Notes: generated from the letters alone by a model not told the origin. Counted from the stretch's first letter, positions 1-8,567 are shown. The stretch is DNA of 23,347 bases from an uncultured cyanobacterium (GCA_946221495.1 CAMIFA010000071.1:1-23347); one strand, 5' to 3'. A program made the numbers and translations.

Positions 1-15
1 CATAACTTTCACAAC

Positions 16-1038
16 TCAGATGGGATTGCTATAAATAATTAAGTAAGTTGAGAAAATAGCTTTAGGATAACATTTACCCCCAATGGAAGAAAAGGCTAAT
101 TCCGACCGACTGCCATCACAAATATGATATCCCCAATAGAATAATTGTTTGCTGTTGCGTATAGCTACTTCATCTGGATCAATAAACTTAAATCGCTTAT
201 CTTGCTGAGACAAACTAGCAAAATATTTTTGATATTGATTTCTTAAAACTTTACTTTTTTTAGTTTCATCTTGAAAGTAGTTATTAATTAATACGAAGAG
301 GTGAGCATCTTTATTCACATTCCTAATTGCTTTTAATGTTCTTTCGATAATATGACCATTCTTATTTAAGCCAAGTGGGTTGAGGGTTGTAGGAATTATA
401 CAGTAAGATAATTTCTTAAGTAGCTCAGGAGAATTCTCCTCAAAGACAGGCGAACAGTCACACACAACCATTTTCACATCATCAGGTAGATTACCATTGT
501 CCAAGTCATCAATGTTATAAACAGTGATCGTATTTCCTGGTTTATTTCTAGTTCCAGGTAGATGCAATCCTTCATCAAGCAAAGTCGTAAGATTTTTCTG
601 CGGATCTAAATCAATTAAGGCAACATCGTAGCCAGAAAGAGCAAGTGCGCCAGTAAGATGAGCGCTAACTGTTGTTTTACCTACTCCGCCTTTGCAAGTA
701 AATACACCAAAATAAATAGGTTCTTGACGATGCTGTTGTATTTCGTCTTCAGGAATATTTGAACCAATGATTTTTAACTTGCCATCTTTAATCTCTGCCA
801 ACCGCATTTTATTGTTTTTTGTTTGCTCAAAATAGGTTAGTGCTTGCCTAGAGTATCCGCTAGCTGAGACAAGTATTCCGCCTGTAAATTTTGTAGCAAT
901 AGGCAATTCTAGAAAGTCAGCAAAACTTTCTAGCTGTGGAACTTTGACTTTAGTTTTATAGTTTTTTACCTGAACAGCAATGATTATATTACCCTTGACT
1001 GCTTCAATATCATATCCTCTTGTATTCGCCGGAGGCAT
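16..1038 (-). CDS. ParA-type ATPase with N-terminal Mrr-like nuclease core (5' end cut off by a stop codon)
   Basis: The 340-residue open frame has two parts. Residues 1-90 resemble an Mrr-type restriction endonuclease core: GYD (D10), then after a short hairpin QVK (Q23, K25), the D...QxK pattern of that fold. Residues 108-320 are a ParA/MinD-type P-loop ATPase with a deviant Walker A KGGVGKT (116-122), LIDLDPQKN (141-149) and a Walker B-like VVCDCSP (191-197). ParA ATPases normally act in partitioning or positioning; joined to a nuclease domain the role is unknown, and defence against foreign DNA or element maintenance are guesses. The ATG at 1038 is only the first Met after an in-frame TAA at 1045-1047. 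The reading frame continues upstream to an ATG at 1116, so the intact gene would code for about 366 residues. The last 15 residues (after KCYP) look unlike a domain end and may also be altered. Domain calls are confident; whether a working protein is made is not. Confidence 0.75.
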   Translation of the reverse strand: MPPANTRGYDIEAVKGNIIIAVQVKNYKTKVKVPQLESFADFLELPIATKFTGGILVSASGYSRQALTYFEQTKNNKMRLAEIKDGKLKIIGSNIPEDEIQQHRQEPIYFGVFTCKGGVGKTTVSAHLTGALALSGYDVALIDLDPQKNLTTLLDEGLHLPGTRNKPGNTITVYNIDDLDNGNLPDDVKMVVCDCSPVFEENSPELLKKLSYCIIPTTLNPLGLNKNGHIIERTLKAIRNVNKDAHLFVLINNYFQDETKKSKVLRNQYQKYFASLSQQDKRFKFIDPDEVAIRNSKQLFYWGYHICDGSRSELAFSSIGGKCYPKAIFSTYLIIYSNPI

Positions 1039-1044
1039 TGTAAC

Positions 1045-1116
1045 TTACCATCCATCATGTTCCAAGAGTAATGCCACAACCTTTTCATAATCACTTGCAC
1101 TTTCAAAAATAGCCAT
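1045..1116 (-). pseudogene. Detached N-terminus of the nuclease-ParA gene, ended by an in-frame TAA
   Basis: Read on the minus strand from ATG at 1116, 23 codons give MAIFESASDYEKVVALLLEH then DGW, followed by TAA (1045-1047), GTT, ACA and the ATG at 1038, all in one frame. The peptide matches the first helix of Mrr-like nuclease domains (a conserved Glu in an xYExxVAxLLxxxGW pattern), which should run on directly into VTMPPANTRGYD. One base change from AAA, GAA or CAA (Lys, Glu, Gln) would explain the stop. Downstream translation would need readthrough or reinitiation at the ATG six bases past the TAA. A sequencing error is also possible. Confidence 0.7.
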
Positions 1117-1749
1117 AACCTAAATTGATAAATATAATCTGACACTCATATAGTTCCCTGAAATTTCTCCTAAATTACTATTCCATTTGAAAAAACAATA
1201 TCTTTATAATCTGAATAGCTAGAAGCTACATCAGACAGATGGTTATTGAGGAAGATTGTTTAGCGTAACCGTTATTACAGTTACTTTGTGTTGTAATTAG
1301 CTACTATTTATGTAGGGCAGAATATTAGAGTGTACTTACAGCGATCGCAACGCATAACTGAGATTATTCAGCAGAACAAGAACAAGTTTGAGCAATTTGT
1401 GCGCGATCGCCTCATGGTATATTGGACAAATTTAGATGTATGCGAAGTCTGTAATAGCCTAAGCAAATTCTTCGGTTATGGTGCGATCGCAGTTTCTTAA
1501 ATAGCAGGTACACCAGTGGCTGCAATCGCGCCATCTGCACCCCAGCCGTGCGACTAAACTAACAATCTCAAATATGTAAAATATATTACAAAACCTTGAA
1601 TTTTATTTTAGTTATGCATCTATGAGAATTTTCGACTTCGGTATTAATACAGAGCTTTATCAAAATAAAATCAAAATCCTCGTAAATATACCATATGTTA
1701 CTTAACCTATCGCAGTTAATCTAAATGTAGGAATTTTGAGGCATTAATT
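1117..1749. other. Gene-poor stretch with HIP1 sites and one doubtful short ORF
   Basis: No gene is supported here. HIP1 palindromes lie near 1341, 1405 and 1483. A GTG-initiated frame at 1330-1500 (plus, 56 codons) reads as plausible protein (...NKNKFEQFVRDRLMVYWTNL...), but I recognise no family and see no good ribosome binding site. On the minus strand about 1500-1560 reads GWGADGAIAATGVPAI before a stop, which also looks coding-like. The segment 1320-1555 is richer in GC than the AT-rich flanks, so it may be a decayed gene; the flanks 1117-1320 and 1560-1749 show nothing recognisable beyond the leader of the next gene. Confidence 0.3.
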
Positions 1750-1947
1750 ATGTCGTTAGCTCAGTCGCGTTTGATTGCAGAACTGGTACGTGAAACTCGG
1801 CAACGCCTGGGAATGACACAAGAAGAATTTGCTGCCAAGCTGGGAGTTTCTGATCAAAGTGTAAATCGCTGGGGAAATGGAGGAACTAAGCTACCAATAG
1901 CCCTGAAGCTAATTGAGATCCTGCAAGCAATGGACAAGCAAGCTTAG
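1750..1947 (+). CDS. Small XRE/Cro-type helix-turn-helix protein
   Basis: The 65-residue protein is almost entirely one helix-turn-helix domain: RQRLGMTQEEFAAKLGVSDQ followed by SVNRWGNGG (residues 17-45) is the classic pattern, with TQEEFAAKLG as the scaffold helix and SDQSVNRW as the recognition helix. It probably binds DNA as a dimer and acts as a small repressor or antitoxin-like regulator. The usual WENGRTKP turn is changed to WGNGGTKLP, so the conserved Glu after Trp is missing. A GAGG element sits 8 bases before the ATG. No partner toxin is seen beside it; the nearest genes are the nuclease-ParA fusion (other strand) and the c-di-GMP enzyme 228 bp downstream. Target unknown. Confidence 0.8.
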   Translation: MSLAQSRLIAELVRETRQRLGMTQEEFAAKLGVSDQSVNRWGNGGTKLPIALKLIEILQAMDKQA

Positions 1948-2175
1948 AATTTACTGATAAAGCACTTAAATCTCTTAGTTAATAGTTTTGCTGTTAGACA
2001 TTAATGTCGTACCACAAATGTAATTACTAGCCAAAACCTAACAGTGCAAGACATAGCATATCCTTTATAAAAATACCAAGCTTAAAACAAAGTACCAAAA
2101 ACAGGAAAGTTAAGAAAAGTCATTGCGCTGTACTAGTACAAATTTTAGTTAAAACATATTTAATATTTTTATTGG

Positions 2176-5100
2176 ATGAATACTCTACTGCCTAACAATG
2201 AAGTGGCTCGGCTTGAAGCTTTACGACAGTATCAAATTCTCGATACTTCTCCTGAGGAAGCCTTCGACGCTCTCACTCGCTTGGCAGCAAATATCTGTGA
2301 AACTCCTGTTGCTTTCATTACCTTAGTTGATGCCACCAGACAGTGGTTTAAATCAAAAGTAGGCGCGGATATAACTCAAGCACCTCTTGATGTCGGTTTC
2401 TGCCCATTAGTGGTGCAGAAACAAGACATCTTAATTATTCCTGATACATTTGCAGATCAACAGTTTGCGGTTAATCCTATAGTTACTACGAATCCTCATG
2501 TCCGGTTTTACGCTGGTGTACCTCTAAAGATTCAGGGGCAGATCCTGGGAACACTTTGCGTGATTGACTATGTACCACGTGAACTTAGCCAGAAACAAAT
2601 TGACGCTCTGCAAGTATTAAGTAGTCAGGTAATTACCCAACTTGAACTGCGGCGGAGTTTAATTGATTTGACAGTTGCTAATGTCAAGCGCGAACAGGCA
2701 GAGGTTCTTTGGCGACGGAATGAAGCAAGCCTGCGACGAATGCTCAGAAGTAGTGTAGATTGTTTCAAAGTCTTGGATTTAGAGGGACACTTGTTGTCTA
2801 TGAGCGCTCAAGGGCAAACAGCGCTAGAAATTGATGACTTTACACTTTACGAAAACTCATCGTGGTTGGAGTTTTGGCAAGAACCAGATAGAGCAGCAGT
2901 TGAGTTGGCAATAGCGACAGCAAAAGCCGGAGAGATCGGCAAGTTGCAAGGATATTGCCCAACAGCAAAGGGAAAGCCGAAATGGTGGGATGTAGTTATT
3001 ACACCAATTCTGGACGCTGAGGGTAAGCCAGAACAACTTTTGGCGGTTTCTCGAGACATCACCGATTACAAACAAGCAGAAGCAGAACAAGAGCGATTTT
3101 TTAGTCTCTCGGTTCATCTGCTGTGTATTTCTGGTTTTGATGGCTATTTCCATCTCTTAAATCCTGCTTGGGAAAAAACCCTCGGCTTTACTAAGGAGGA
3201 ACTGCTAGCAAAACCATATATCGAGTTTATTCATCCTGAAGATCGTGCCGCGACGATCGCGGAAGTACAAAAGCTGGCAAGCGGCACCGAAACTATTGCC
3301 TTGGAAAACCGCTACCTATGCAAAGACGGCTCTTATAAGTGGCTGCTGTGGAATGCTGTGGCATTCGCCCAGGAATCGCTGTACTGCGTTGCTCACGACA
3401 TGACTGAGCGCAAACAAGTAGAAGCAGAATTGCGGGAAATGACTGTTGCCCTAGAAAATGCTGTCGAGGGAATTTCCCGCATTGACACCCAAGGGCGCTA
3501 CATCAAGGTTAATAAAGCATATGCCGACAAAATTGGTTATCAACCTGAAGAAATGATTGGCATGGAATGGCAAACGACGGTACACCCAGAAGATCGAGAA
3601 AATCTGATGGCTGCCTACCAATATATGCTCACCAACGGCAAGGTGGAAGTTGAAACTAGAGGAGTGCATAAAGACGGCGCAATTTTTTACAAGCAATCGG
3701 TGATGATTAGCGTCTATGACAAGCAGCAGCAATTCATCGGGCATTACTGCTTTATGAAGGATATCTCTGAACGTAAGCAGACAGAGGCACAATTGCGGTA
3801 CCAAGCTTGTCACGATGCGCTAACGGGGTTACCAAATCGATTTTTGTTTATTGATCGCGTAGACCAAGCAATTAAGCGGACTAAACGGCAGCCGGACTAT
3901 TTATTCGCCGTGCTGTTTCTGGATATTGACCGCTTTAAAGTTGTGAATGATTCTCTTGGTCACATAATTGGCGATCAATTGCTAAAGGCGATCGCCCATA
4001 GGCTAGAATCTTGTCTGCGTCCTGTAGATACAGTTGCGCGTCTAGGTGGAGACGAATTCACAATCCTCCTAGAGGACATTAAAGATATCAGTGATGCTAG
4101 CCAAATTGCTGAACGTATCCAAACAGAACTAGCGTTACCTTTTAATTTGGATGGGCATGAAGTATACACTACGGCAAGTATTGGAATTGCTATAAGTGTG
4201 CTTGGTTACAATCAACCAGAAGATATTTTGCGGGATGCAGACACAACAATGTACCGCGCCAAAACTCTTGGTAAGGCTCGTTTTGAAGTATTTGAGCCAA
4301 CTATGCATACCCAATTAATCACGCAGTTGCAGCTAGAGACTGACTTGCAAAAAGCAGTGCAACGACAAGAATTTCAACTGTATTACCAGCCGATTATGTC
4401 GCTGAGAGACGGCAAAATCACCTCTTTCGAGGCGCTTGTACGTTGGCATCATCCGGTGCGTGGTCTTGTCCCAGCAGCAGAGTTTATCCCTATAGCAGAA
4501 GAAACGGGCTTAATTATCCCCCTTGGCTGGTGGGTACTGCGCGAAGCCTGCCAGCAAATGCGATCGTGGCAAATGAAGTTTAACTTAGATCCATCTTTAA
4601 CAATTAGTGTTAACTTATCTGGAAAACAATTTGCTCAACTCAATCTGCTGGAGCAAGTTAAACAAATTCTCCAAGAAACCGCTCTCGATCCCCGCTCTTT
4701 GAAACTGGAAATTACTGAAAGTGTGCTTGTAGAAAATGCCAAAGCTGCATCTGCAATGCTGGTACAACTACAAACTCTAGGAGTTCGCTTGTCTATCGAT
4801 GATTTTGGTACAGGTTATTCATCTTTAAGTTATCTGCACCAATTTCCGATTGACACCTTAAAAATTGATGGCTCTTTTATTAACAACCTAGATGTGGATG
4901 TGGAAAAAATTGAAATTGTCCGCGCCATTGTAGCGCTTGCTTGGAATTTGAGCATGGAGGTAGTCGCGGAAGGAGTAGAAACAAACAAGCAAATGTATCA
5001 AATCAAATCCTTGAGATGTGACTGTGGACAGGGTTATCTTTTTTCTAGACCATTGGATAGCAAAGCAATAGATGCATTAATTGCTACAAAAGTCAAGTAA
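2176..5100 (+). CDS. GAF-PAS-PAS-PAS-GGDEF-EAL cyclic-di-GMP turnover protein
   Basis: A 974-residue cytosolic signalling enzyme with no membrane segment. Order: GAF (about 1-165), PAS (180-300), PAS (305-415, with HPEDR), PAS (422-540, with HPEDR), GGDEF (541-705) and EAL (715-970). The diguanylate cyclase motif GGDEF is intact (624-628) and is preceded at five residues by RPVD (615-618), the RxxD product-inhibition I-site. The EAL domain keeps EAL (752-754), N813, E845/E848, the DDFGTG loop (875-880), K896 and Q952, so phosphodiesterase activity is also plausible. Proteins with both domains often use one activity and regulate with the other; which dominates cannot be told. The sensory GAF/PAS modules would read redox, light, ligand or energy state; ligands are unknown. 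The stop is 10 bases before the histidine kinase start, so the two are probably co-transcribed. Confidence 0.93.
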   Translation: MNTLLPNNEVARLEALRQYQILDTSPEEAFDALTRLAANICETPVAFITLVDATRQWFKSKVGADITQAPLDVGFCPLVVQKQDILIIPDTFADQQFAVNPIVTTNPHVRFYAGVPLKIQGQILGTLCVIDYVPRELSQKQIDALQVLSSQVITQLELRRSLIDLTVANVKREQAEVLWRRNEASLRRMLRSSVDCFKVLDLEGHLLSMSAQGQTALEIDDFTLYENSSWLEFWQEPDRAAVELAIATAKAGEIGKLQGYCPTAKGKPKWWDVVITPILDAEGKPEQLLAVSRDITDYKQAEAEQERFFSLSVHLLCISGFDGYFHLLNPAWEKTLGFTKEELLAKPYIEFIHPEDRAATIAEVQKLASGTETIALENRYLCKDGSYKWLLWNAVAFAQESLYCVAHDMTERKQVEAELREMTVALENAVEGISRIDTQGRYIKVNKAYADKIGYQPEEMIGMEWQTTVHPEDRENLMAAYQYMLTNGKVEVETRGVHKDGAIFYKQSVMISVYDKQQQFIGHYCFMKDISERKQTEAQLRYQACHDALTGLPNRFLFIDRVDQAIKRTKRQPDYLFAVLFLDIDRFKVVNDSLGHIIGDQLLKAIAHRLESCLRPVDTVARLGGDEFTILLEDIKDISDASQIAERIQTELALPFNLDGHEVYTTASIGIAISVLGYNQPEDILRDADTTMYRAKTLGKARFEVFEPTMHTQLITQLQLETDLQKAVQRQEFQLYYQPIMSLRDGKITSFEALVRWHHPVRGLVPAAEFIPIAEETGLIIPLGWWVLREACQQMRSWQMKFNLDPSLTISVNLSGKQFAQLNLLEQVKQILQETALDPRSLKLEITESVLVENAKAASAMLVQLQTLGVRLSIDDFGTGYSSLSYLHQFPIDTLKIDGSFINNLDVDVEKIEIVRAIVALAWNLSMEVVAEGVETNKQMYQIKSLRCDCGQGYLFSRPLDSKAIDALIATKVK

Positions 5101-5110
5101 AGGCGGGATC

Positions 5111-7102
5111 ATGAACGAAATCAGCAGTGATGCAATTGTCGCTCACTCAGAGCTTGCCAAGTTCAATTTGTTGCGATCGCCCGTGTGGATTTTTGACATT
5201 GAGCAAACGCAAATGTGGTGGGCTAATGATGCTGCTTTAAATTTGTGGGATGCCTTGAGTGTAGAAGAATTGCTGGCGCGTGACTGGAGTGATATCTCCC
5301 AAGCAACCCGAATCCGGCTCCAAAATTATCTCCAACAGTTTAAACAGGGAAAGACTGTTGTCGAACAATGGACTTTTTACCCCCAAGGAAATACCGTGTC
5401 TGTGCGTTGTGTCTTTTCTGGGATTCAAATTGAATCGGGACGTTTAGCAATGTTAGTAGAAGGTGTAACCGACGTTATGGAGTGCATAGATTCGGAAATT
5501 CTGCGCTCAATTGAAGCGCTGCGCCACACAACGATGATGGTTTCACTTTATAACCTTGACACTACACCTGTAATGCAAAATCCAGCAGCAATTAATTGCT
5601 ATGGTGACGAAAAAAATTCTCCTGCTCCTAACAATGCTTTTCAAAGACACTTTGTTGATGGAAATGTATTTGAGCAAGTAATAACTTGTGTGGCAGCTGG
5701 AGAAGTTTTTAGTAGGGAAACGCAGGTAGTTACTTTAAACCGGATGCGGTGGCACGAGCTTGATGTCAGGCGGATTAACGATCCGGCTACTGGTAAACCG
5801 ATGATTCTTGTTAATGAAAAAGATATTACTGACCGCAAGCAGCTAGAACAGCAATTACATGAATATACAGATCAATTGCAACAAAGCTTAAATTTTGAAG
5901 CAATGCTGAAACGCATTACCGATAAAGTCCGCGACAGTCTCGATCAAAGTCAAATTTTGCAGACTGTGGTACAAGAGTTGTGTTCTGGGCTAGGAGTGAC
6001 TTGTTGTAATACGGCATTGTACGATTTAGAGCAAGGCATTTCTAATATCTGCTACGAATACGCTACGGCAAATCCAGGCGCACAGACACGGGTAGCGCAG
6101 ATAGCTTCGTTCCCAGAAGTTTACCAGCATCTGCTTGATGGGCAGTATTTACAGTTTTGTTCAATTACACCTAACCCGATGCGCGGTCAGGTAGCAATGT
6201 TAGCTTGTCCGATTTTGGATGATAAAGGAGTATTGGGAGATTTGTGGTTAATCAATCACAAAGATCATGCCTTTAATGACTTAGAAATTCGCCTAGTACA
6301 GCAAGTTGCCAATCAGTGTGCGATCGCTATTCGTCAAGCACGGCTTTACCAAGCATCTCTAGTGCAAGTAGAGGAACTGGAAAAGCTCAATCAACTGAAA
6401 GACGACTTTTTAAGCACAGTTTCTCACGAATTACGGACTCCGATTTCTAATATGAAAATGGCGATTCAAATGCTGAAAATTTCTCCTACAGAGGAACGAC
6501 GCGAGCGTTATTTAGAGATTCTCCAAACTGAGTGTATTCGTGAAAATGATTTAATTAATGACTTATTGGACTTACAGCGTCTAGAAAGTACGTCTTATCC
6601 AATTGTGCTTAGTGAACCTATCAGCTTGCAAGACTGGTTGCCTAAAGTAATTGCTCCATTTGTAGTGCGAATGCAGGAATGCCAGCAAACTCTACAAATT
6701 AACATTTCGCCTGAGCTGCCACCTTTAATTTCAGATCGCGGTAGCCTACAAAGAATTTTAGCAGAACTCCTGAATAATGCTTGCAAGTACACTCCTGCTG
6801 GTAGTGAGATTATTTTGGGTGTCCGTCAAGAAATTGGTAGACAAGGAAAAGAGTTTTCCCCTACAGCTTCTACTGTCTTTACTATTAGTAATCCTACAGA
6901 AATTCCAGCAGACCAATTACCACGTATTTTTGATAAATTTTATCGCGTTCCCAAAGGCGATCGCTGGCAAAAGGGTGGCACTGGCTTAGGACTAGCTTTA
7001 ATCAAGAAGCTGGTTGAACAAATGCAGGGAATTATTTGTGTTGAAAGTTCTAGGGGATGGACTACTTTTACTGTCAAGTTACCAAATCAGCCAAAAGCTT
7101 AG
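5111..7102 (+). CDS. PAS-PAS-GAF sensor histidine kinase
   Basis: A 663-residue two-component kinase without membrane segments. From the ATG at 5111: PAS-like (about 15-125), PAS-like (135-255), GAF (265-415), HisKA (428-495) and HATPase_c (535-660). The H-box is FLSTVSHELRTP with phospho-acceptor H439, the N-box is ELLNNACKY (N555/N556), and the lid and G-boxes are IFDKFYR and GTGLGLAL (623-630). All catalytic motifs are intact. I chose 5111 over an in-frame start at 5081 because AAAGG (5099-5103) lies at normal spacing and the earlier start would overlap the preceding gene for 20 bases. No receiver domain is fused and no response regulator lies within the window, so the partner is encoded elsewhere. 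Coupling to the upstream c-di-GMP enzyme suggests both report on one stimulus, which is inference. Confidence 0.93.
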   Translation: MNEISSDAIVAHSELAKFNLLRSPVWIFDIEQTQMWWANDAALNLWDALSVEELLARDWSDISQATRIRLQNYLQQFKQGKTVVEQWTFYPQGNTVSVRCVFSGIQIESGRLAMLVEGVTDVMECIDSEILRSIEALRHTTMMVSLYNLDTTPVMQNPAAINCYGDEKNSPAPNNAFQRHFVDGNVFEQVITCVAAGEVFSRETQVVTLNRMRWHELDVRRINDPATGKPMILVNEKDITDRKQLEQQLHEYTDQLQQSLNFEAMLKRITDKVRDSLDQSQILQTVVQELCSGLGVTCCNTALYDLEQGISNICYEYATANPGAQTRVAQIASFPEVYQHLLDGQYLQFCSITPNPMRGQVAMLACPILDDKGVLGDLWLINHKDHAFNDLEIRLVQQVANQCAIAIRQARLYQASLVQVEELEKLNQLKDDFLSTVSHELRTPISNMKMAIQMLKISPTEERRERYLEILQTECIRENDLINDLLDLQRLESTSYPIVLSEPISLQDWLPKVIAPFVVRMQECQQTLQINISPELPPLISDRGSLQRILAELLNNACKYTPAGSEIILGVRQEIGRQGKEFSPTASTVFTISNPTEIPADQLPRIFDKFYRVPKGDRWQKGGTGLGLALIKKLVEQMQGIICVESSRGWTTFTVKLPNQPKA

Positions 7103-7114
7103 TCAAAAAAGCGG

Positions 7115-7140
7115 TCAGCACTCAGCATTCAGCACTCAGC
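7115..7140. repeat. Heptamer tandem repeat TCAGCAY x3.7
   Basis: Units TCAGCAC, TCAGCAT, TCAGCAC and a partial TCAGC follow the stop codon of the histidine kinase by 12 bases. This is the type of short tandemly repeated repetitive (STRR) sequence known from cyanobacterial intergenic DNA. Confidence 0.8.
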
Positions 7141-7290
7141 TAACCCCATAACTGAAGTTAGAAGCTTGAAATCAGGATGTCTTGTAAATTTCAATTAATA
7201 TCAATTCAGGAGAAAGCAGGTTTTCTTTTTTGCTCCTTGCACTTAGCCGCAGAGATTAATCGGAGACTAAGAGTTAGCTAGTCCCCTAAG

Positions 7291-7338
7291 TCTCCTTGTC
7301 CCCTTGTCTCCTTGTCCCCTTGTCCCCTTGTCCCCTTG
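7291..7338. repeat. Octamer tandem array TCYCCTTG x6 abutting the fabG stop codon
   Basis: Six 8-bp units (TCTCCTTG, TCCCCTTG, TCTCCTTG, then three TCCCCTTG) run directly into the TAA of fabG (7339-7341 on the minus strand); a degenerate nine-base unit TCCCCTAAG precedes them. On the fabG transcript it would be a purine-rich 3' untranslated tract beginning at the first base after the stop. Copy number is probably unstable. Confidence 0.85.
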
Positions 7339-8097
7339 TTACGCCATAACCATCCCACCATCTACATTAAAGACTTGACCAGTGATATAAGCAGCAGCAG
7401 CATCAGCAGCAAGAAACCGTACTAAACCAGCAACTTCTTCTGGCTGACCGTAGCGACCAAGAGGGATGTATTTTAAAATCTCATCTGAGTTGATATTGCT
7501 AGTCATGTCGGTGGTAATAAAACCAGGAGCAACGGCATTAACAGTAATGCCACGCGGCGCGAGTTCTTTGGCAACGGTTTTTGTAAATCCAATTACACCT
7601 GCTTTAGCGGCGCTGTAGTTAGCCTGACCAGGATTACCCATAAGACCTGCAACCGAGGAAATATTGATAATCCTCCCAGCGCGTTGCTTCAGCATCACTT
7701 TACTCACAGCGCGGGTACACAAGAAAACGCCTGTAAGGTTGAGGTCAATTACGGCTTGCCAATCTTCAGGCTTCATGCGTAATAACAGAGTATCGCGGGT
7801 AATACCAGCGTTATTAACTAAAATATCAACAGAGTTCCACTTTTCAAGTGCCGCATTTAGTAAAGAGTCTACTTGATCTCCTTTAGAAACATCTGCTTGG
7901 AGAGCGATCGCATTACCTCCCGCCGCCGTAATCTCAGTTACTACTTGCTCTGCTGCCTCACCGGAACTAGCGTAGTTAACAACTACATTAGCGCCAGAAT
8001 GCGCTAAAGCTTTGGCGATCGCTCTGCCAATTCCCCGCGAAGCACCTGTGACAATTGCCACTTTGTTACTTAAGGGTAAATTCTCTGACAATTCCAT
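7339..8097 (-). CDS. fabG: 3-oxoacyl-[acyl-carrier-protein] reductase
   Basis: A 252-residue classical short-chain dehydrogenase of fatty acid elongation: it reduces 3-oxoacyl-ACP to 3-hydroxyacyl-ACP with NADPH in the cytosol. Visible motifs are the cofactor loop TGASRGIG (17-24), NNAG (95-98), the catalytic set N120, S148, Y161 and K165 (YSAAK), and the post-catalytic PGFITTDM. The ANYSAAKAGVIGFTK stretch and the VDGGMVMA C-terminus are typical of FabG rather than of other dehydrogenases. Length is normal. AAAGGAT lies about 6 bases before the ATG. It is divergent from the thioredoxin gene and convergent with the histidine kinase. Confidence 0.93.
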   Translation of the reverse strand: MELSENLPLSNKVAIVTGASRGIGRAIAKALAHSGANVVVNYASSGEAAEQVVTEITAAGGNAIALQADVSKGDQVDSLLNAALEKWNSVDILVNNAGITRDTLLLRMKPEDWQAVIDLNLTGVFLCTRAVSKVMLKQRAGRIINISSVAGLMGNPGQANYSAAKAGVIGFTKTVAKELAPRGITVNAVAPGFITTDMTSNINSDEILKYIPLGRYGQPEEVAGLVRFLAADAAAAYITGQVFNVDGGMVMA

Positions 8098-8184
8098 ACA
8101 AATCCTTTTGAACTATTGCGTAATTTTACAAAATTAAGCACCGCTAAATGATTTTAAAGGGATTCGTACCTGAGACTTAAGCAA

Positions 8185-8214
8185 TTGAAATTTTCAAGAA
8201 CTAAGATTGATATA
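8185..8214 (+). promoter_or_regulatory. Candidate sigma-70-type promoter of the thioredoxin gene
   Basis: TTGAAA (8185-8190) and GATATA (8209-8214) are separated by 18 bases in the fabG/thioredoxin divergent gap, 25 bases before the chosen ATG at 8240. The -10 match is only moderate, so this is tentative. Confidence 0.3.
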
Positions 8215-8239
8215 CAAGAGTAGGAAATTACGTCGTCCT

Positions 8240-8551
8240 ATGGCTACTAAACAGCAGTTCAACAACTTTGAAGAGTTACTGTCTGACTCTGATTTATTAT
8301 TAGTAGATTTTTACGCTGACTGGTGCGGTCCCTGTCAAATGATGGCTCCCATAGTAGAACAAGTAAATGCTCAGATGCAGCAATTACGAGTAGTGAAGAT
8401 TGACACTGACAAATATCCAGAGCTTGCTAGTAAGCATCACATCCATGCTCTACCAACATTGGTATTCTTCAAACAAGGTAAACCAGTAGATCGGATTGAA
8501 GGCGTTATGCCAGCTGAACAATTAGTTAAACGCTTACAAAACTCAATTTGA
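8240..8551 (+). CDS. Thioredoxin
   Basis: A 103-residue thioredoxin fold protein that reduces protein disulfides in the cytosol, itself reduced by a ferredoxin- or NADPH-dependent reductase. The active site is WCGPC (C29, C32) inside VDFYADWCGPCQMMAP, with the cis-proline at P72 (ALPT) and KIDTDKYP between. No signal peptide. The CQMMAP context resembles the cyanobacterial y/TrxQ-like group from memory, so I give no gene symbol. The ATG at 8240 is preferred to an in-frame TTG at 8207, whose extra residues (MIYKSRKLRRP) are not thioredoxin-like and overlap the candidate promoter; AGGAA at 8222-8226 is the likely ribosome binding site, though somewhat distant. Confidence 0.93.
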   Translation: MATKQQFNNFEELLSDSDLLLVDFYADWCGPCQMMAPIVEQVNAQMQQLRVVKIDTDKYPELASKHHIHALPTLVFFKQGKPVDRIEGVMPAEQLVKRLQNSI

Positions 8552-8567
8552 GCTAAAAATAAGGAAA

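Noticed and set aside
5081..5110. Earlier in-frame start for the histidine kinase
   Set aside because: It overlaps the preceding gene by 20 bases, has no ribosome binding site, and adds MLQKSSKGGI, which is unlike the PAS domain.
7115..7338. CRISPR-like repeats
   Set aside because: Units are 7-8 bp, in direct tandem without spacers, and no cas gene is present.
8207..8239. TTG start extending thioredoxin by 11 residues
   Set aside because: The extension is basic and unlike thioredoxin, and it overlaps a candidate -10 box; ATG 8240 gives the normal length.
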